Counted from the stretch's first letter, positions 21,670-33,347 are shown. The stretch: DNA of 64,000 nt from Thereva unica (GCA_949987705.1 CATLJY010000002.1:121001-185000); one strand, 5' to 3'. The notes: generated by a model not told the origin, from the letters alone. A program made the numbers and translations.

Positions 21670-22385
21670 AATTTAATTCCAAGCACCTTCTGGAACAAGT
21701 GTGAATCAATGTTATCGCCCTGTCTTTGGAATAATCGTCGAAGGAATTCATGGTTTGAATTACACTTCCGTAGATTCACCGATGCTCCTGCTAGCGTGTG
21801 TTTTGTTTCATAGTATAACGCTTCTGCCAGCTCTAATGAAGGTAGAGAAACAACTAAATCATCCATGTTCAAATGACTTTGAATAGTTTCTATAAATCGA
21901 CTTGTACTTTCGCCAAAGTGCTTTCTTATCACCGCATTTAGCAGGAAAGGGCTACTATTTACACTAAAAATTACCCTGGTGAACCTATATATCTGCAAAG
22001 ATAGAAATTTAGTTACTGGTGATGTCAAAAGGTTTACTAAACTAGAAAAATCTCAAGCGATCTCAATCTTCTTTGTTTTCACTTATCTCCAAAAAGGCCT
22101 TTTCAATATCTGCCACAAGGCCAACCTTTACGGAAGGATAAAAGTATCGATGTTAACTCAGGTATCATATTAGGGCCTTGATGTAACTGATTAGTCAAAG
22201 ATGGATTGTTTTGGCCATGTACTGATCCATCAAAGACAATTCTAATGTGCGTTGATTTTTTATCTTGGCGATATACTGCTCGATGGAGGAGGTAAAAGAT
22301 TCTTTCGTTGGAGCATTCTTCATCTGCAACTTCCACTATCCCATTATTTATAAATTCCCATACTTCTTCTTCTTCTAATTTCACT
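21670..22385 (-). pseudogene. BEL/Pao reverse transcriptase remnant
   Basis: Read downward from 22385: IFYLLHRAVYRQDKKSTHIR, IVFDGSVHGQNNPSLTNQLH, GPNMIPELTSILLSFRKGWP, then after a frame break FTRVIFSVNSSPFLLNAVI, HLNMDDLVVSLPS (catalytic motif, with M for the usual Y/V before DD) and LRKCNSNHEF. These are the BEL/Pao landmarks in order. At least one frameshift near 22030-22100 separates the halves. Confidence 0.78.
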
Positions 22386-22593
22386 TAATCTGCCGTTAAT
22401 CGTTTTAATAAAGACTGGAATCTGTTGTAAACTCCTAAATAGTTATCGTCTAATTTTATTGAAGGCGCTCTCCATGGTAAACTTATCGTGTATCTTTTCC
22501 GTCCCATTTTATATTTTTATCTGCAAATGAAGTTAGAAACTCATCAGTTCCTTCTTCCTTTTCATTATTTGTGATACCAATGGCTTCTAGCTC
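22386..22593 (-). other. BEL/Pao internal remnant, unresolved
   Basis: No continuous frame. Position between protease and RT suggests decayed linker sequence. Confidence 0.35.
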
Positions 22594-22784
22594 CTAAAAA
22601 TTTTCCATGTATACCAGCATTGTTGCTTCTTCTCCAAAGCTTTTACCCAAACTAATAAGAGCTAGGCCATGCAAAACCCAACCAAATTTCGTGTTTATGA
22701 CCGCTAGATCTGGTGCTAACATTTTGGTTTCATTCACCATGAATTGGTGATAATAATCACTGCTGATGACGTAGTCAAGTTGAG
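22594..22784 (-). pseudogene. BEL/Pao protease-end remnant
   Basis: Contains SDYYHQFMVNETKML and LAVINTKFGWVLHGLA. The GSDYY..F...TKFGW pattern is characteristic of the region after the BEL/Pao aspartic protease. The upstream catalytic part is displaced by the LINE fragment. Confidence 0.7.
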
Positions 22785-23004
22785 CGTTCCAGTTCAGTCT
22801 CTTGTTTAAATTTACTCCCAAATATTTGACTGAGTCTGAGTATTCAACTGTTTCACCCTGGATACAGATAGAACCTAGGTCCACTTTGTAGCGTTTGGAG
22901 AAAGGTGCCAGGACAACCTTATTTGGGTTGATTGACAGACCCTCCTTGGTACACCATCTTTGAATTTCTCGCAGTGCTGTTCTCATGACCCCCATAACGG
23001 GCAA
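22785..23004 (-). pseudogene. Second LINE RT fragment inside the BEL element
   Basis: Reads REIQRWCTKEGLSINPNKV, LAPFSKRYKVDLGSI and YSDSVKYLGVNLNKRLNW. This is the RT thumb region of LINEs with a C-terminal RNase H, possibly the family of 12.5-13.4 kb. It lies where BEL protease sequence is expected and is fused in frame to it (DYVI|SSDYYHQF). Confidence 0.7.
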
Positions 23005-23013
23005 GTCAAACTT

Positions 23014-24186
23014 CTAACCCGACAAAACCCCTACTGCGGTGGCATAATTATTACGAGATTTTACTCCCATGCTTCTTTCCAGATTCGTTGCAATTGCGTT
23101 AGACTTTTCTAGAGATTCTACTTCAACTCTCAGAAATCGAAGTAAGGGTTTCAGCATTGGATCGCAGTCTATCGTACCTGTTGTCGCCTCAAACGCATTT
23201 GCACTGGTGCTTCCATCTTCATGTTCTCCCTTGTGATTCCTCCCAAAAATACTCAACCTTAAAGTTCGATGGCAATGTTCGAATTTTAATCGACTTCAAC
23301 ATTATATTGTATTGTGTTGGGGATACATTAAGTGCACTTAAGGAGTGAATGGCAGTCATGACAGAAGTGTATAGCTGTCTTAACGCTACCGTATCATTTC
23401 GGAATTTTACGGGTTTTATTGACATAATTTTCAGCATGTAGTTTTCTATTATCCGAACAGGGTGGCTATGTTCCTCTTTCAACATATCAATTACCTCCTT
23501 GTAGCAGGATTCGGTTGGTGTCATTCCAGCGATGATGTTAGCTGCTTGACCCATTAGTGCACCTTGTAGATAGGTGAATTTTGATGCGTCATCTTAATTT
23601 TCATTCCAATGGACTGCGGCTTTGAATTGTTCCCAGAACGGTATTCACTTCTCCAAATCTCCGTCAAAATTTCATAGTTCCAGTTTGGGAAGATTAATAT
23701 GAGTCATTACCTTGCCGCGTACCTGATTACGTTCATGGTGGTATTATTAACGTCGTTTTCACTGTTTTTTGTATTATGTACAATTATTTGAATCCGATAC
23801 CTAATCCTTGAAATGACAGTTATTCCCTTGTCTCTAGATAATAACGACTGAGCACTCAGCTACAGCATTTTCTTCCCTCGCGGAATTGCGTAGATTTGAA
23901 TCAGCTTCACTTACCGACTTTTGAAGACTTTCCACTCTTGCTAAATAGAGATTCTCCAACTTCTCACCGATCGGTTCTTCTGAATTCATTAATTTCGATA
24001 ACTATTCGTTAATTTGGTTAACGACTTTGGTAAGCTGACCGCGTGATCCCGTCCGATGTGCCCCTTTCATCTTTTCTTCTAGAACAGGGACGGCTTTCAA
24101 AACTTGGTTCTCAAAGTTAATAATAGTATTTGCAACAGTAGAATGCGTTAAAATCGTTTCCCAGGTTTCTGCACCATTAAATAAAA
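23014..24186 (-). pseudogene. BEL/Pao gag remnant
   Basis: The clearest part (23219-23554) reads GQAANIIAGMTPTESCYKEV, IDMLKEEHSHP and IENYMLKI, the Pao-type gag motif in which a segment is repeatedly embedded. Further frames at 23014-23256 and 24002-24186 belong to the C- and N-terminal parts (NQVLKAVPVLEEKMKG). Several stops and frame changes separate them. A possible primer-binding site, TGGTGCAGAAACC, lies just inside the 5' LTR (about 24160-24172 on the minus strand). Confidence 0.65.
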
Positions 24187-24377
24187 TAGTTCGTTTACAA
24201 TTCAATCTAAACTAAAAGCCCCGGACTAAACGGTTTGTAATATTTATACGGCCGTATCGTTATACATTTTAATGAGAACTCAAAATTAAAACAATAGAAT
24301 CTTTTCCAATATGTAATTTTTCTGGTTGCTATGACGCCAGCTAACACGCTAGCTGAGTGGTGTGGCATTTTTTAACA
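24187..24377 (-). repeat. 5' LTR of the old BEL/Pao element
   Basis: About 191 bp, paired with 19382-19571; begins (minus strand) TGTTAAAAAATGCCACACCA. Confidence 0.75.
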
Positions 24378-25105
24378 ACCTTATTTGTACCAATTTATAC
24401 GAAATATGTATGTTTAATCAATGCAACAAATGGACTGAAACGGGTTACCATGTGTCCCACGAGATTCGTTTGCGTTGGTGCAGGTTTATACACTCATACC
24501 AAGAGTAAACTCCGCAAACTAATGATAAGACCGAAAATAAAAATGTAAACTCTGTCCTTCTTTTTAGGCATCACTGTAGTGTAAATAAGTATCCTAACTG
24601 CGGTTATAAGGTATTACGTACAAGTTTAAAAATTTTGGTTCTTTCTTCTAGTAGAACATTATTTTAAATTTTTTTTTTTTTTCGTTCAAAATCAAGACAG
24701 AAGTTTTAAGGATTATATATAGAGGTAAATTTCCTAGTTCAATTGAGCTAGAGCTCTTTGGGGGATTGTCCCTCATTCTCCCCCCCCCCCCCCTTGTACC
24801 CGCCGCGCCGCTGAGGTAGAAGAATCGTCGGAGAGAAATGCCATTTACTTGACTAATCTGAAGTATTTCTCGTTGGACGACCCTGTTGGGTTCATACATA
24901 TGTCTTCAAGCAATCTAGGCGACTGTGGCACAATATTTTAACAAGGAAGGTGTTAGCACCACCCTTACTATTCGCCACACTTGGCAAGTAGAATAAAATA
25001 GTTAGTTGAGTCATGTTATTAAATTTCCAAATTGATAACTAATTAGCTTTAATCTAACATTAATTACATTTTTAAAATAAACAAAGCTAATTAATACAAT
25101 CCATT
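24378..25105. other. Spacer between the two BEL elements
   Basis: No gene. Contains a C-run at 24779-24794 and AT-rich stretches. Confidence 0.4.
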
Positions 25106-25110
25106 CAGTC
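25106..25110. repeat. Left target duplication CAGTC of the young BEL element
   Basis: CAGTC immediately precedes the 5' LTR and recurs at 33348-33352 immediately after the 3' LTR. A 5-bp duplication is usual for BEL/Pao integrases. Confidence 0.88.
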
Positions 25111-26537
25111 TGTTCCGGCTATACTGAAAAAAGAAAATCAATAAAAACCTAGGAAAAAGGAATTAAAAAATAAAAAACATCAATTTCACGATTTTTTCTA
25201 CTTTATTGAAAATAAACAAATAAGCTACATAAGTACACAAATTACAAACAAAAAAAAACAAAAAAACACACGCAAAAAGGACGTCACTATAAAAAAAAAC
25301 AACAACAAATTCATACCTAAAAATAGAAAAAAAGGATTAGTTAAATGCAAATATTTAAATTACAAGTTCTTACCTTTTACAGGGGATAAACAATCCAAAA
25401 TAATGATGAGAAACAATCCAGAAGATCCATCATAGAATATCTCCAAAAGCCGTCGGCAAATCACAAAATCTGTAAACAAAAAAAGATTACTAAAATTGCA
25501 AACAGGTTCCACAAAAAATACTTACCTGTCAACCCCAACGAAATAAGCTCAGGCTCCTCCTTGGTCATCCCCCACTAGAATCCTGAAAATATAAACTACA
25601 ATTAATATATAAATTAAATACAAGATAAAAATATACTTACCAAAATAAAAGCCCATTTGACGTCTATGGGCAGAAAAGGAACAGCTGATCAGACATCTAG
25701 TACATAACCCGAAATTATGTACTTCGAGAACGAAGCCCCCTACTACAGGATAGCCGCAGCTATTATTTGAATAGAAATAAATACCGACGCACAGACGGCG
25801 TTAAATCAGATTGCTTTTAATCTTTCTAGAGTCTTGAACTAGAAGATAAAATCTGTATTGAGGTTTTAGCAATAAAGCAATTTCAAAGCCTAAGTATCGA
25901 ACTTAGCATTCTGGAAAGACAGAATTGAGGTCTTTTCCCAGTAAAGCCCGAATTAAAGACAGTTTTGAAGTCTTTAATACAGCAGTAACTAAATCACCAA
26001 AATTGATTTCAGCAGTTACTCTAACCAACCACAGAGGGACGAATTTGCGAAGAAACAAGGCAAAACAGTCCAGCAAGCCACAACCAGGGCAGCAAGCAGC
26101 AACCAGGCAGCAAACAGCAATCAAATCCCAAGCGATTCTCAAGAAACGAAACCAGAGTGCAGCAACACAAAGGTTATTCCTGGCTGTTCTAATTGCAGAA
26201 CACATCAGGCGAAACATCGATCGTCATCTGACAGATAGGTGGCGTTATCAATTAAGCTATCAGAGCAAGCAATATTTTGGTAATTCTTATTTACAAACAA
26301 ATAAAGAATAATTTACGAATTTTCAAGTACTAAATCACGAATTAAGAACGAATTTAAGATTGAATTGAAATATTTTGGCAATTTGTTGAATTTTTATTGA
26401 ATTTATATTTAAGAAAATCTAATAATTAAGTGCGAATAAATAGTAATTTGGTTATTGGAAAAAGTTATCTTTTTATTGAATCGCACCCTTCCGGCACCTT
26501 TTTATTGAGTCAGAAATTAAATTGCTAATTCTGAACA
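25111..26537 (+). repeat. 5' LTR, 1427 bp
   Basis: Starts TGTTCCGGCTATACTGAAAA and ends GCTAATTCTGAACA (TG...CA). An open frame in its 3' half (25925-26311) is cut by a stop in the other LTR, so it is probably not a conserved gene. AATAAAGAATAA near 26302 may act in polyadenylation. Confidence 0.93.
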
Positions 26538-26538
26538 T

Positions 26539-26556
26539 TGGTCCTTCGAGCCGGAT
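26539..26556 (+). other. Primer-binding site
   Basis: TGGTCCTTCGAGCCGGAT begins one base after the LTR. TGG at its start matches the complement of a tRNA CCA end. The tRNA was not identified. Confidence 0.75.
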
Positions 26557-26593
26557 CGTGATTCAATAAGATAACTCAAGCCGCATTACCAAC

Positions 26594-27220
26594 ATGGATG
26601 CATTAATAATTCAACAGAGTGAAGTACGAGAGAGACTCGAAAGGTCTTTCAGAAATTATCTCAAGGATGGCCCATCTAGGAAGACAGCGCAGTATTTTCA
26701 AAAAAGGCTCAAGATGCTCGACGATGACTGGACGGAATTCAAGAACAATCATCGACAGATTACATCAGTCAAGACGAAGAAGGACGAGAAAGAGCAGCTA
26801 TACTTCAAAGAGGATTGGTATGCCGACACAGAAAACGCCTATGTCGAGATGTACTGCAAAATCGATGAAGACTATCACAAAACGCTGTCAGTCACAGAAC
26901 CAGTCGCACGAGCGGAGCAGTCATCAGCCGATTTAAACAGCAGCTGCATTTCGCAACACTACAACAATGTGAAACTACCAAGGATCTCGATACCCACATT
27001 TGCAGGGGATTACGAGTCGTGGCCATCATTCCTGGATTTATTTTCCAGCCTTGTGCATAACAAAATATCGTTAACAGGAGCACAAAAACTCCAATATCTA
27101 AAGGCTCATCTTTCTGGAGAAGCTGCACGACTACTCACAACACGCTCATTAGTGACGCCAATTATGAACCAGCATGGCAACTTCTCGTCGATAACTACGA
27201 CAACAAGAGAGCATTGTTGA
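26594..27220 (+). CDS. BEL/Pao gag, N-terminal frame
   Basis: Gag forms the particle that packages the element RNA. This frame begins with ATG at 26594, 57 bp beyond the LTR, and reads MDALIIQQSEVRERLERSF onward. The segment LPRISIPTFAGDYESWPSFL, then FSSLVHNKI and LQYLKAHLSGEA, is the core of the Pao-type gag (DUF1759-like). True homology ends near codon 180: from about 27149 the next expected phrase (SDANYEPAWQLLVDNYD) is in the following frame, so a single-base change moves the product out of frame and it stops at 27220. This may be a mutation or an assembly error; no classical slip site is evident. Confidence 0.88.
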   Translation: MDALIIQQSEVRERLERSFRNYLKDGPSRKTAQYFQKRLKMLDDDWTEFKNNHRQITSVKTKKDEKEQLYFKEDWYADTENAYVEMYCKIDEDYHKTLSVTEPVARAEQSSADLNSSCISQHYNNVKLPRISIPTFAGDYESWPSFLDLFSSLVHNKISLTGAQKLQYLKAHLSGEAARLLTTRSLVTPIMNQHGNFSSITTTTREHC

Positions 27221-30200
27221 AAACCCAGCTCGACATTCTGCTCAACCAACCAAAACTAACCCGAGAAACAGCTCAAGGCATCAAGGAGCTAAAAACGAGG
27301 ACACACGAATGCCTCACTGCCATTGAGAATCTGGAGGTCTCAACACAAAATTGGGATCCCATTCTCATCCACTTGCTGGTCCAAAAACTACCAAGCGAAA
27401 CTCACGAACATTGGGAACAGTCGCAGAGCACCAAATCAAGGCAATCGATTCCAACATGGGTGGAACTACGCGAATTCTTGGAAACCAGGTTCAGAACCTT
27501 GGAAGCTGTCAGCAAACCAACAAGCCACAAGAATGAACCTCACGAAAGCAAGTCCAGAGAGCACCCAAGAAGAAGAAGCCAAGCCTTCCACGTCGCAAAT
27601 CAAAGCGTATGCATCCTGTGCAAAGGCGCACATGCCATAGGGAAATGCCCCAAATATGTGCAGTTCAGCATTGATGAGAAATATAAAACAGTCAAATCAA
27701 AGGATCTATACATCAATTGCCTGAGAGCAGGCCATCGCTCATCACAGTGTCCCAGTAAAGGTAGATGTTTCCAATGCGGAAAGACTCACCATACAACCTT
27801 ACACAGAATCCAGTCAGCGAGTCAAACCAACAGCAGCGTGTCACCGCCCTCAAGTTCAAACGATGAATTACCATCCAACCAAACACAAACATACTTCGCT
27901 CAGGCAGCACCCTACGACTGCCGACAAGTACTATTAGCCACAGCCCTGGTCACCGTAGTATCTCCAACTGGACGAGAGCAGGTCTGCAGAGCACTCATTG
28001 ATCCCGGATCTCAATCCTCATTCGTACGTGAGGCAGTGGTTCAAAGTCTACAACTCAAAAAGGAGCCAATACAAACAGCATTAAGCGTAATCGGTAACAT
28101 GTCAGCCGGGAAAATCACAAAATGGGCCTCGCTGCAACTAAAGACACGAAACCAACAGGCGAAGAACATCCAGGTCCAGGCAATGGTAATTAACAAAATA
28201 ACTAATCCATTACCAAATAGTGAATGTTCTAGCAAGGATTGGACGCACTTAGAGGGTCTCGAATTAGCGGATCCAACGTTCCACAAGCCGGGTCACATCG
28301 ACATCCTTTTGGGAGCAGATGTATTCCCCATGATCATCTTGGCCGGCCTAAGGAAAGGCAACGAGGAAGCCCCAGTGGGACAAAACACGGTGTTTGGGTG
28401 GATCATCTCTGGGAAGACCACTTCAGCTGCACGAGCAAACACACATATGAAAACATTCTTCACTCAGGCGACTCCTAACGATGAGCTAAAGAGATTCTGG
28501 GAACTAGAAGAACTTCCATCAAGATCCAAATGGACAACAGAAGAAACCCGTTGCGAAAACCACTTCAAACACAACGTCACTAGATGCAGCAACGGACGTT
28601 ACCAGGTACGGCTTCCATTTGTAGCTGATAAAATACAACTTGGCGCATCAAGACACATCGCCATTCGAACATTGATGCAAATGGAGAAACGATTCCAACA
28701 AGATCCCGATTTGAAAGCGGACTACGTCAAATGCATACAAGAATATTTGACGTTAGGTCACATGGTGCCTGCCACCACCCCCGAATCAGCACTTCAAAAC
28801 CAACTGCCTAACGGCACGACAACATATCGATGTTGTTACCTACCTCACCATGCTGTCATCAAACCGAGTAGCACGACCACCAAACTGAGAGTAGGTTTCG
28901 ACGCATCCCGTCCGACTGCCAACGGAAACTCACTCAATAGCGTATTATTGAATGGTCCAGTGATACAAGACTCTTTGATGTCCACACTCATGCGATGGAG
29001 AAAATACCGCATTGCTTACATGGCCGATATAGAAAAGATGTATCGCCAAATACGAGTTCATCCAGACGATGCCGATTATCAACGAATTGTTTGGAGGGAA
29101 TCACCAGATCAGCCTATACGAGACTACACACTCTTAACCGTGACGTTCGGAACAAAGAGCGCTCCTTTCCTTGCCATCCGAACCATGCACCAATTGGCGA
29201 AAGATGAAGCAGAATCATTCCAAATCGGCTCTAACGCCGTACTCAACGATTTTTACGTTGACGATTTGATGACTGGCGCAGATAATATAGAAGAAGCAAG
29301 ACAAAAACAAAGGCAACTAATTCAGCTTCTCCGAGCTGGAGGGCTAGAGCTCCGAAAATGGGCCGCGAATCACAACACCATCTTGGAAGAAGTTCCGGCA
29401 ACCGATCGAGAGGTCTCATTTCCACTCGCAGTGAATGCAGAAGAAGTCAAAGTTCTTGGCTTATTATGGAATCCTGCCAGCGATACACTGTCGTACAAGG
29501 TCAGCATGGAGTCAGCACCAGAAATATATACAAAACGGAAAATATTGTCCGAGATTGCGAAGCTGTTCGACCCCATCGGCTGGCTTACACCAGTAACTAT
29601 TAACGCCAAAATTTTAATACAAAGTCTTTGGCTAACAAAGCTCGACTGGGATGAAACAGTCCCGATCAACATCGATCAACAATGGCGAAAATTCCGAGCA
29701 GACCTCCAAGTCATCCAAACTATTCAAATCCCGCGGTGGATTGAAGCTCACAACACAACCCAGAACGTCGAAATCCATGGATTTTGCGACGCATCCATCA
29801 AAGCATATGCAGCAGCCGTATACATCCGGACAAAGGACGAAGACGGCAACTACCATTGTCACTTAATCGCTGCCAAAAGCAAAGTGGCACCCATCAAGAC
29901 CATCTCACTGCCAAAGCTAGAGTTATGCGGAGCACACTTGTTGGCCAAATTGCTGGCGCAAGTAAAGGACGACATGAAGTTCGAGCAGGTAACTACACAT
30001 GCTTGGACTGACTCTACAATTGTCATCGCATGGCTAAGAAAACACCCATCATCATGGGAAACATTTGTGGCAAACAGAGTGTCACAAATACATCAACTGC
30101 TAGACCAAAGCAGCTGGAATCACATCAGAACAGAGGACAACCCTGCCGACTGCGCCACAAGAGGACTATCGCCGAGTGAATTAAAACTCCATAAGTTATG

Positions 30201-30414
30201 GTGGACAGGTCCGCATTGGCTCCAACAGACAAAGGAGCATTGGCCCAAAAGGAAGGAAATCCAAGATACCACGGTGGGAGTACGAAAAACCACCACCAAT
30301 CTGCATATCGAAGTAGATCCCTCCAATCACGATCTGATCAACAAATATTCGTCATTAACGAAACTGCTAAGAGTCACAGCATATTGTCGACGGTGGTTAA
30401 AAGCATCAAAATGA
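27149..30414 (+). CDS. BEL/Pao gag C-terminus, protease, RT and RNase H
   Basis: The continuing frame carries the end of gag, then three zinc-knuckle-like clusters (CILCKGAHAIGKC; CLRAGHRSSQC; CFQCGKTHHTTLH). The aspartic protease (peptidase A17 type) has ALIDPGSQSSFV. The reverse transcriptase has VGFDASRPTANGNSLN, AYMADIEKMYRQIRV, TKSAPFLAIRTM and the catalytic YVDD at about 29254. IAKLFDPIGWLTPV follows, then RNase H with IHGFCDASIKAYAAAVY, LPKLELCGAHL and AWTDSTIVIAWL. TGA at 30412-30414 ends the frame in the RNase H-integrase linker; the same frame is open on both sides. Activity would take place in cytoplasmic particles. Confidence 0.93.
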
Positions 30415-31821
30415 TCATCCAGCCTTCCTCAGCCTAGCTACCTAACTTCAAAAGAAATCCAAGCAGCCCTACAGTGCTGGATAAAAAACGTCCAATCACA
30501 GGAGTTTGAAGAAGAAATACGAGCAATACAGTCAAAACAACCAGTGTCCAGCAAAAGTAAACTCATAAGATTGACACCGTTCCTCGATCAAGAAGGTATT
30601 TTAAGAATAGGAGGGCGCATCCAGAATGCCGATACAACATTCTCCGAGAGCCATCCCATTATTTTGCCAGAAACTAGCCCCCTATCCAAGCTCATCATCG
30701 ACAATATACATCGCACGACATTACACGGAGGTACTCAGCTAATGTTACACACACTAAGACAAAGGTATTGGATACTGAACGCACGAAACGCAGTAAGACG
30801 GCATAATCATCGATGCATGCAGTGTTTTAGGCAAAGAGCAGCAGGACAAACACAACTAATGGCCAATCTTCCGACATATCGGGTCCGTCCTGCAAGGCCC
30901 TTCGCTCACACTGGAGTGGACTATTGTGGTCCTTTCGAATTAAAATTATCCAAATTACGAAACGCTCGAAGCCAAAAGGGCTACATAGCACTATTCATCT
31001 GCATGGTGACAAAGGCCATCCACTTAGAAGTTGTCACCGACGCCTCCACAGAAGGATTCCTCACGGCATTCCGGAGATTCATCGCAAGACGTGGGCTATG
31101 TTCCGACATGTATAGCGATTGTGGATCCAACTTTCTCGGAGCAAACAATATGCTCACACGCTTTAAGATTGAAGCCAACAAGGCATTAGAACGAGAATTG
31201 GCCGAAGCCATGGAAAATCAAGGAATCCATTGGCATTTCAACCCTCCAGCATCACCCCACTTTGAAGGACTTTGGGAAAGCGGGGTAAAATCAGTGAAAT
31301 ACCACTTGAAGCGAACAATTGGAGACGCAAAATTGACTTACGAAGAGCTTAGTACCCTCACAGCGCAGATTGAAGCTACGCTCAACTCGAGACCACTCAC
31401 TGAATTAACCCAAGACCCAGACGACATATCGGCGCTAACCCCAGGACACTTCTTGATAGGTGGTCCACTACTGACACCACCAGAACCTAGCCTACTCGAC
31501 GCAAACATCAATCGGCTAGACAGATATCAATTTATCCAACGGTTACACCAAGGATTCTGGACTCGCTGGAGCAAGGAGTACCTAAATAGACTCCAACAAC
31601 GGCCAAAGTGGCAAAAACCCACGCCCGAAGTCGTAATCAATGATCTAGTTCTCATAAAGGATGAGAGACTGCCGCCATCGCGATGGCTACTAGGAAGGGT
31701 CATAGATACTCACCCCGGACAGGACAATCTCATCCGGGTGGTGACTGTAAAAACAACGAATAATATCATGAAGAGACCTATCACAAAAATATGTTTATTA
31801 CCAGTAACAAACCCTAAATAA
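30415..31821 (+). CDS. BEL/Pao integrase
   Basis: The same frame as the RT resumes after the TGA; the first internal ATG is at 30544. The zinc-binding HHCC domain appears as IHRTTLHGGTQLML and HRCMQC. The catalytic core has D in THTGVDYCGPF-like context (HTGVDYCGPF), D in MYSDCGSNFLGA and E in SPHFEGLWESGVK. The C-terminus shows WTRWSKEYLNRLQQRPKW and LLGRVIDTHPGQDNLIRVV, the BEL-type chromatin/DNA-contact region. All three catalytic acids are present. The stop at 31821 is followed by about 85 bp and then the purine tract. Confidence 0.93.
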   Translation, partial: SSSLPQPSYLTSKEIQAALQCWIKNVQSQEFEEEIRAIQSKQPVSSKSKLIRLTPFLDQEGILRIGGRIQNADTTFSESHPIILPETSPLSKLIIDNIHRTTLHGGTQLMLHTLRQRYWILNARNAVRRHNHRCMQCFRQRAAGQTQLMANLPTYRVRPARPFAHTGVDYCGPFELKLSKLRNARSQKGYIALFICMVTKAIHLEVVTDASTEGFLTAFRRFIARRGLCSDMYSDCGSNFLGANNMLTRFKIEANKALERELAEAMENQGIHWHFNPPASPHFEGLWESGVKSVKYHLKRTIGDAKLTYEELSTLTAQIEATLNSRPLTELTQDPDDISALTPGHFLIGGPLLTPPEPSLLDANINRLDRYQFIQRLHQGFWTRWSKEYLNRLQQRPKWQKPTPEVVINDLVLIKDERLPPSRWLLGRVIDTHPGQDNLIRVVTVKTTNNIMKRPITKICLLPVTNPK

Positions 31822-31906
31822 AAACAGTAATAGGGTACTTCTGCCGGAAAACAAAAATACCTCGATCAACTTCCTCGAAACACTTTTCTTTGAAGCTTAA
31901 CGCTTC

Positions 31907-31919
31907 AAGGCGGGGAGAA
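31907..31919 (+). other. Polypurine tract
   Basis: AAGGCGGGGAGAA directly precedes the 3' LTR and would prime plus-strand DNA synthesis. Confidence 0.85.
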
Positions 31920-33347
31920 TGTTCCGGCTATACTGAAAAAAGAAAATCAATAAAAACCTAGGAAAAAGGAATTAAAAAATAAAAAACATCAATTTCACGA
32001 TTTTTTCTACTTTATTGAAAATAAACAAATAAGCTACATAAGTACACAAATTACAAACAAAAAAAAAACAAAAAAACACACGCAAAAAGGACGTCACTAT
32101 AAAAAAAAACAACAACAAATTCATACCTAAAAATAGAAAAAAAGGATTAGTTAAATGCAAATATTTAAATTACAAGTTCTTACCTTTTACAGGGGATAAA
32201 CAATCCAAAATAATGATGAGAAACAATCCAGAAGATCCATCATAGAATATCTCCAAAAGCCGTCGGCAAATCACAAAATCTGTAAACAAAAAAAGATTAC
32301 TAAAATTGCAAACAGGTTCCACAAAAAATACTTACCTGTCAACCCCAACGAAATAAGCTCAGGCTCCTCCTTGGTCATCCCCCACTAGAATCCTGAAAAT
32401 ATAAACTAAAATTAATATATAAATTAAATACAAGATAAAAATATACTTACCAAAATAAAAGCCCATTTGACGTCTATGGGCAGAAAAGGAACAGCTGATC
32501 AGACATCTAGTACATAACCCGAAATTATGTACTTCGAGAACGAAGCCCCCTACTACAGGATAGCCGCAGCTATTATTTGAATAGAAATAAATACCGACGC
32601 ACAGACGGCGTTAAATCAGATTGCTTTTAATCTTTCTAGAGTCTTGAACTAGAAGATAAAATCTGTATTGAGGTTTTAGCAATAAAGCAATTTCAAAGCC
32701 TAAGTATCGAACTTAGCATTCTGGAAAGACAGAATTGAGGTCTTTTCCCAGTAAAGCCCGAATTAAAGACAGTTTTGAAGTCTTTAATACAGCAGTAACT
32801 TAATCACCAAAATTGATTTCAGCAGTTACTTTAACCAACCACAGAGGGACGAATTTGCGAAGAAACAAGGCAAAACAGTCCAGCAAGCCACAACCAGGGC
32901 AGCAAGCAGCAACCAGGCAGCAAACAGCAATCAAATCCCAAGCGATTCTCAAGAAACGAAACCAGAGTGCAGCAACACAAAGGTTATTCCTGGCTGTTCT
33001 AATTGCAGAACACATCAGGCGAAACATCGATCGTCATCTGACAGATAGGTGGCGTTATCAATTAAGCTATCAGAGCAAGCAATATTTTGGTAATTCTTAT
33101 TTACAAACAAATAAAGAATAATTTACGAATTTTCAAGTACTAAATCACGAATTAAGAACGAATTTAAGATTGAATTGAAATATTTTGGCAATTTGTTGAA
33201 TTTTTATTGAATTTATATTTAAGAAAATCTAATAATTAAGTGCGAATAAATAGTAATTTGGTTATTGGAAAAAGTTATCTTTTTATTGAATCGCACCCTT
33301 CCGGCACCTTTTTATTGAGTCAGAAATTAAATTGCTAATTCTGAACA
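31920..33347 (+). repeat. 3' LTR, 1428 bp
   Basis: Matches the 5' LTR except for about three substitutions (near 32410, 32802 and 32832) and one extra A near 32068. The change near 32802 creates a stop in the open frame seen in the 5' LTR. Confidence 0.93.

Larger units (their letters stand above)
19382..24377 (-). mobile_element. Old BEL/Pao retrotransposon, internally deleted, with nested insertions
   Basis: Two similar ~190-bp terminal repeats (19382-19571 and 24187-24377) enclose, in minus-strand order, gag, protease, reverse transcriptase, RNase H and integrase remnants of BEL/Pao type. In this orientation each LTR starts TGTTAAAAAATGC. The 3' LTR is preceded by a purine tract, GGAAGGAGGA. 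A LINE copy (20349-21668) splits the RT, and a second LINE fragment (about 22785-23004) lies in the protease/RT interval. Deletions remove the end of RNase H, the integrase zinc region and the integrase glutamate. It cannot be autonomous. Confidence 0.82.
25111..33347 (+). mobile_element. Nearly intact BEL/Pao LTR retrotransposon (8.2 kb)
   Basis: Identical-looking 1.43-kb LTRs flank gag, protease, RT, RNase H and integrase in the BEL/Pao order. A CAGTC duplication, a primer-binding site and a purine tract are all in place. I counted about three substitutions and one 1-base indel between the LTRs, so the insertion is recent. Two lesions are visible: a one-base frame change in gag near 27130-27150 and an in-frame TGA at 30412-30414. 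No env-like frame follows the integrase. Confidence 0.95.

Noticed and set aside
25925..26311. A 128-codon frame in the BEL LTR
   Set aside because: The other LTR has a stop in the same frame; no known domain.
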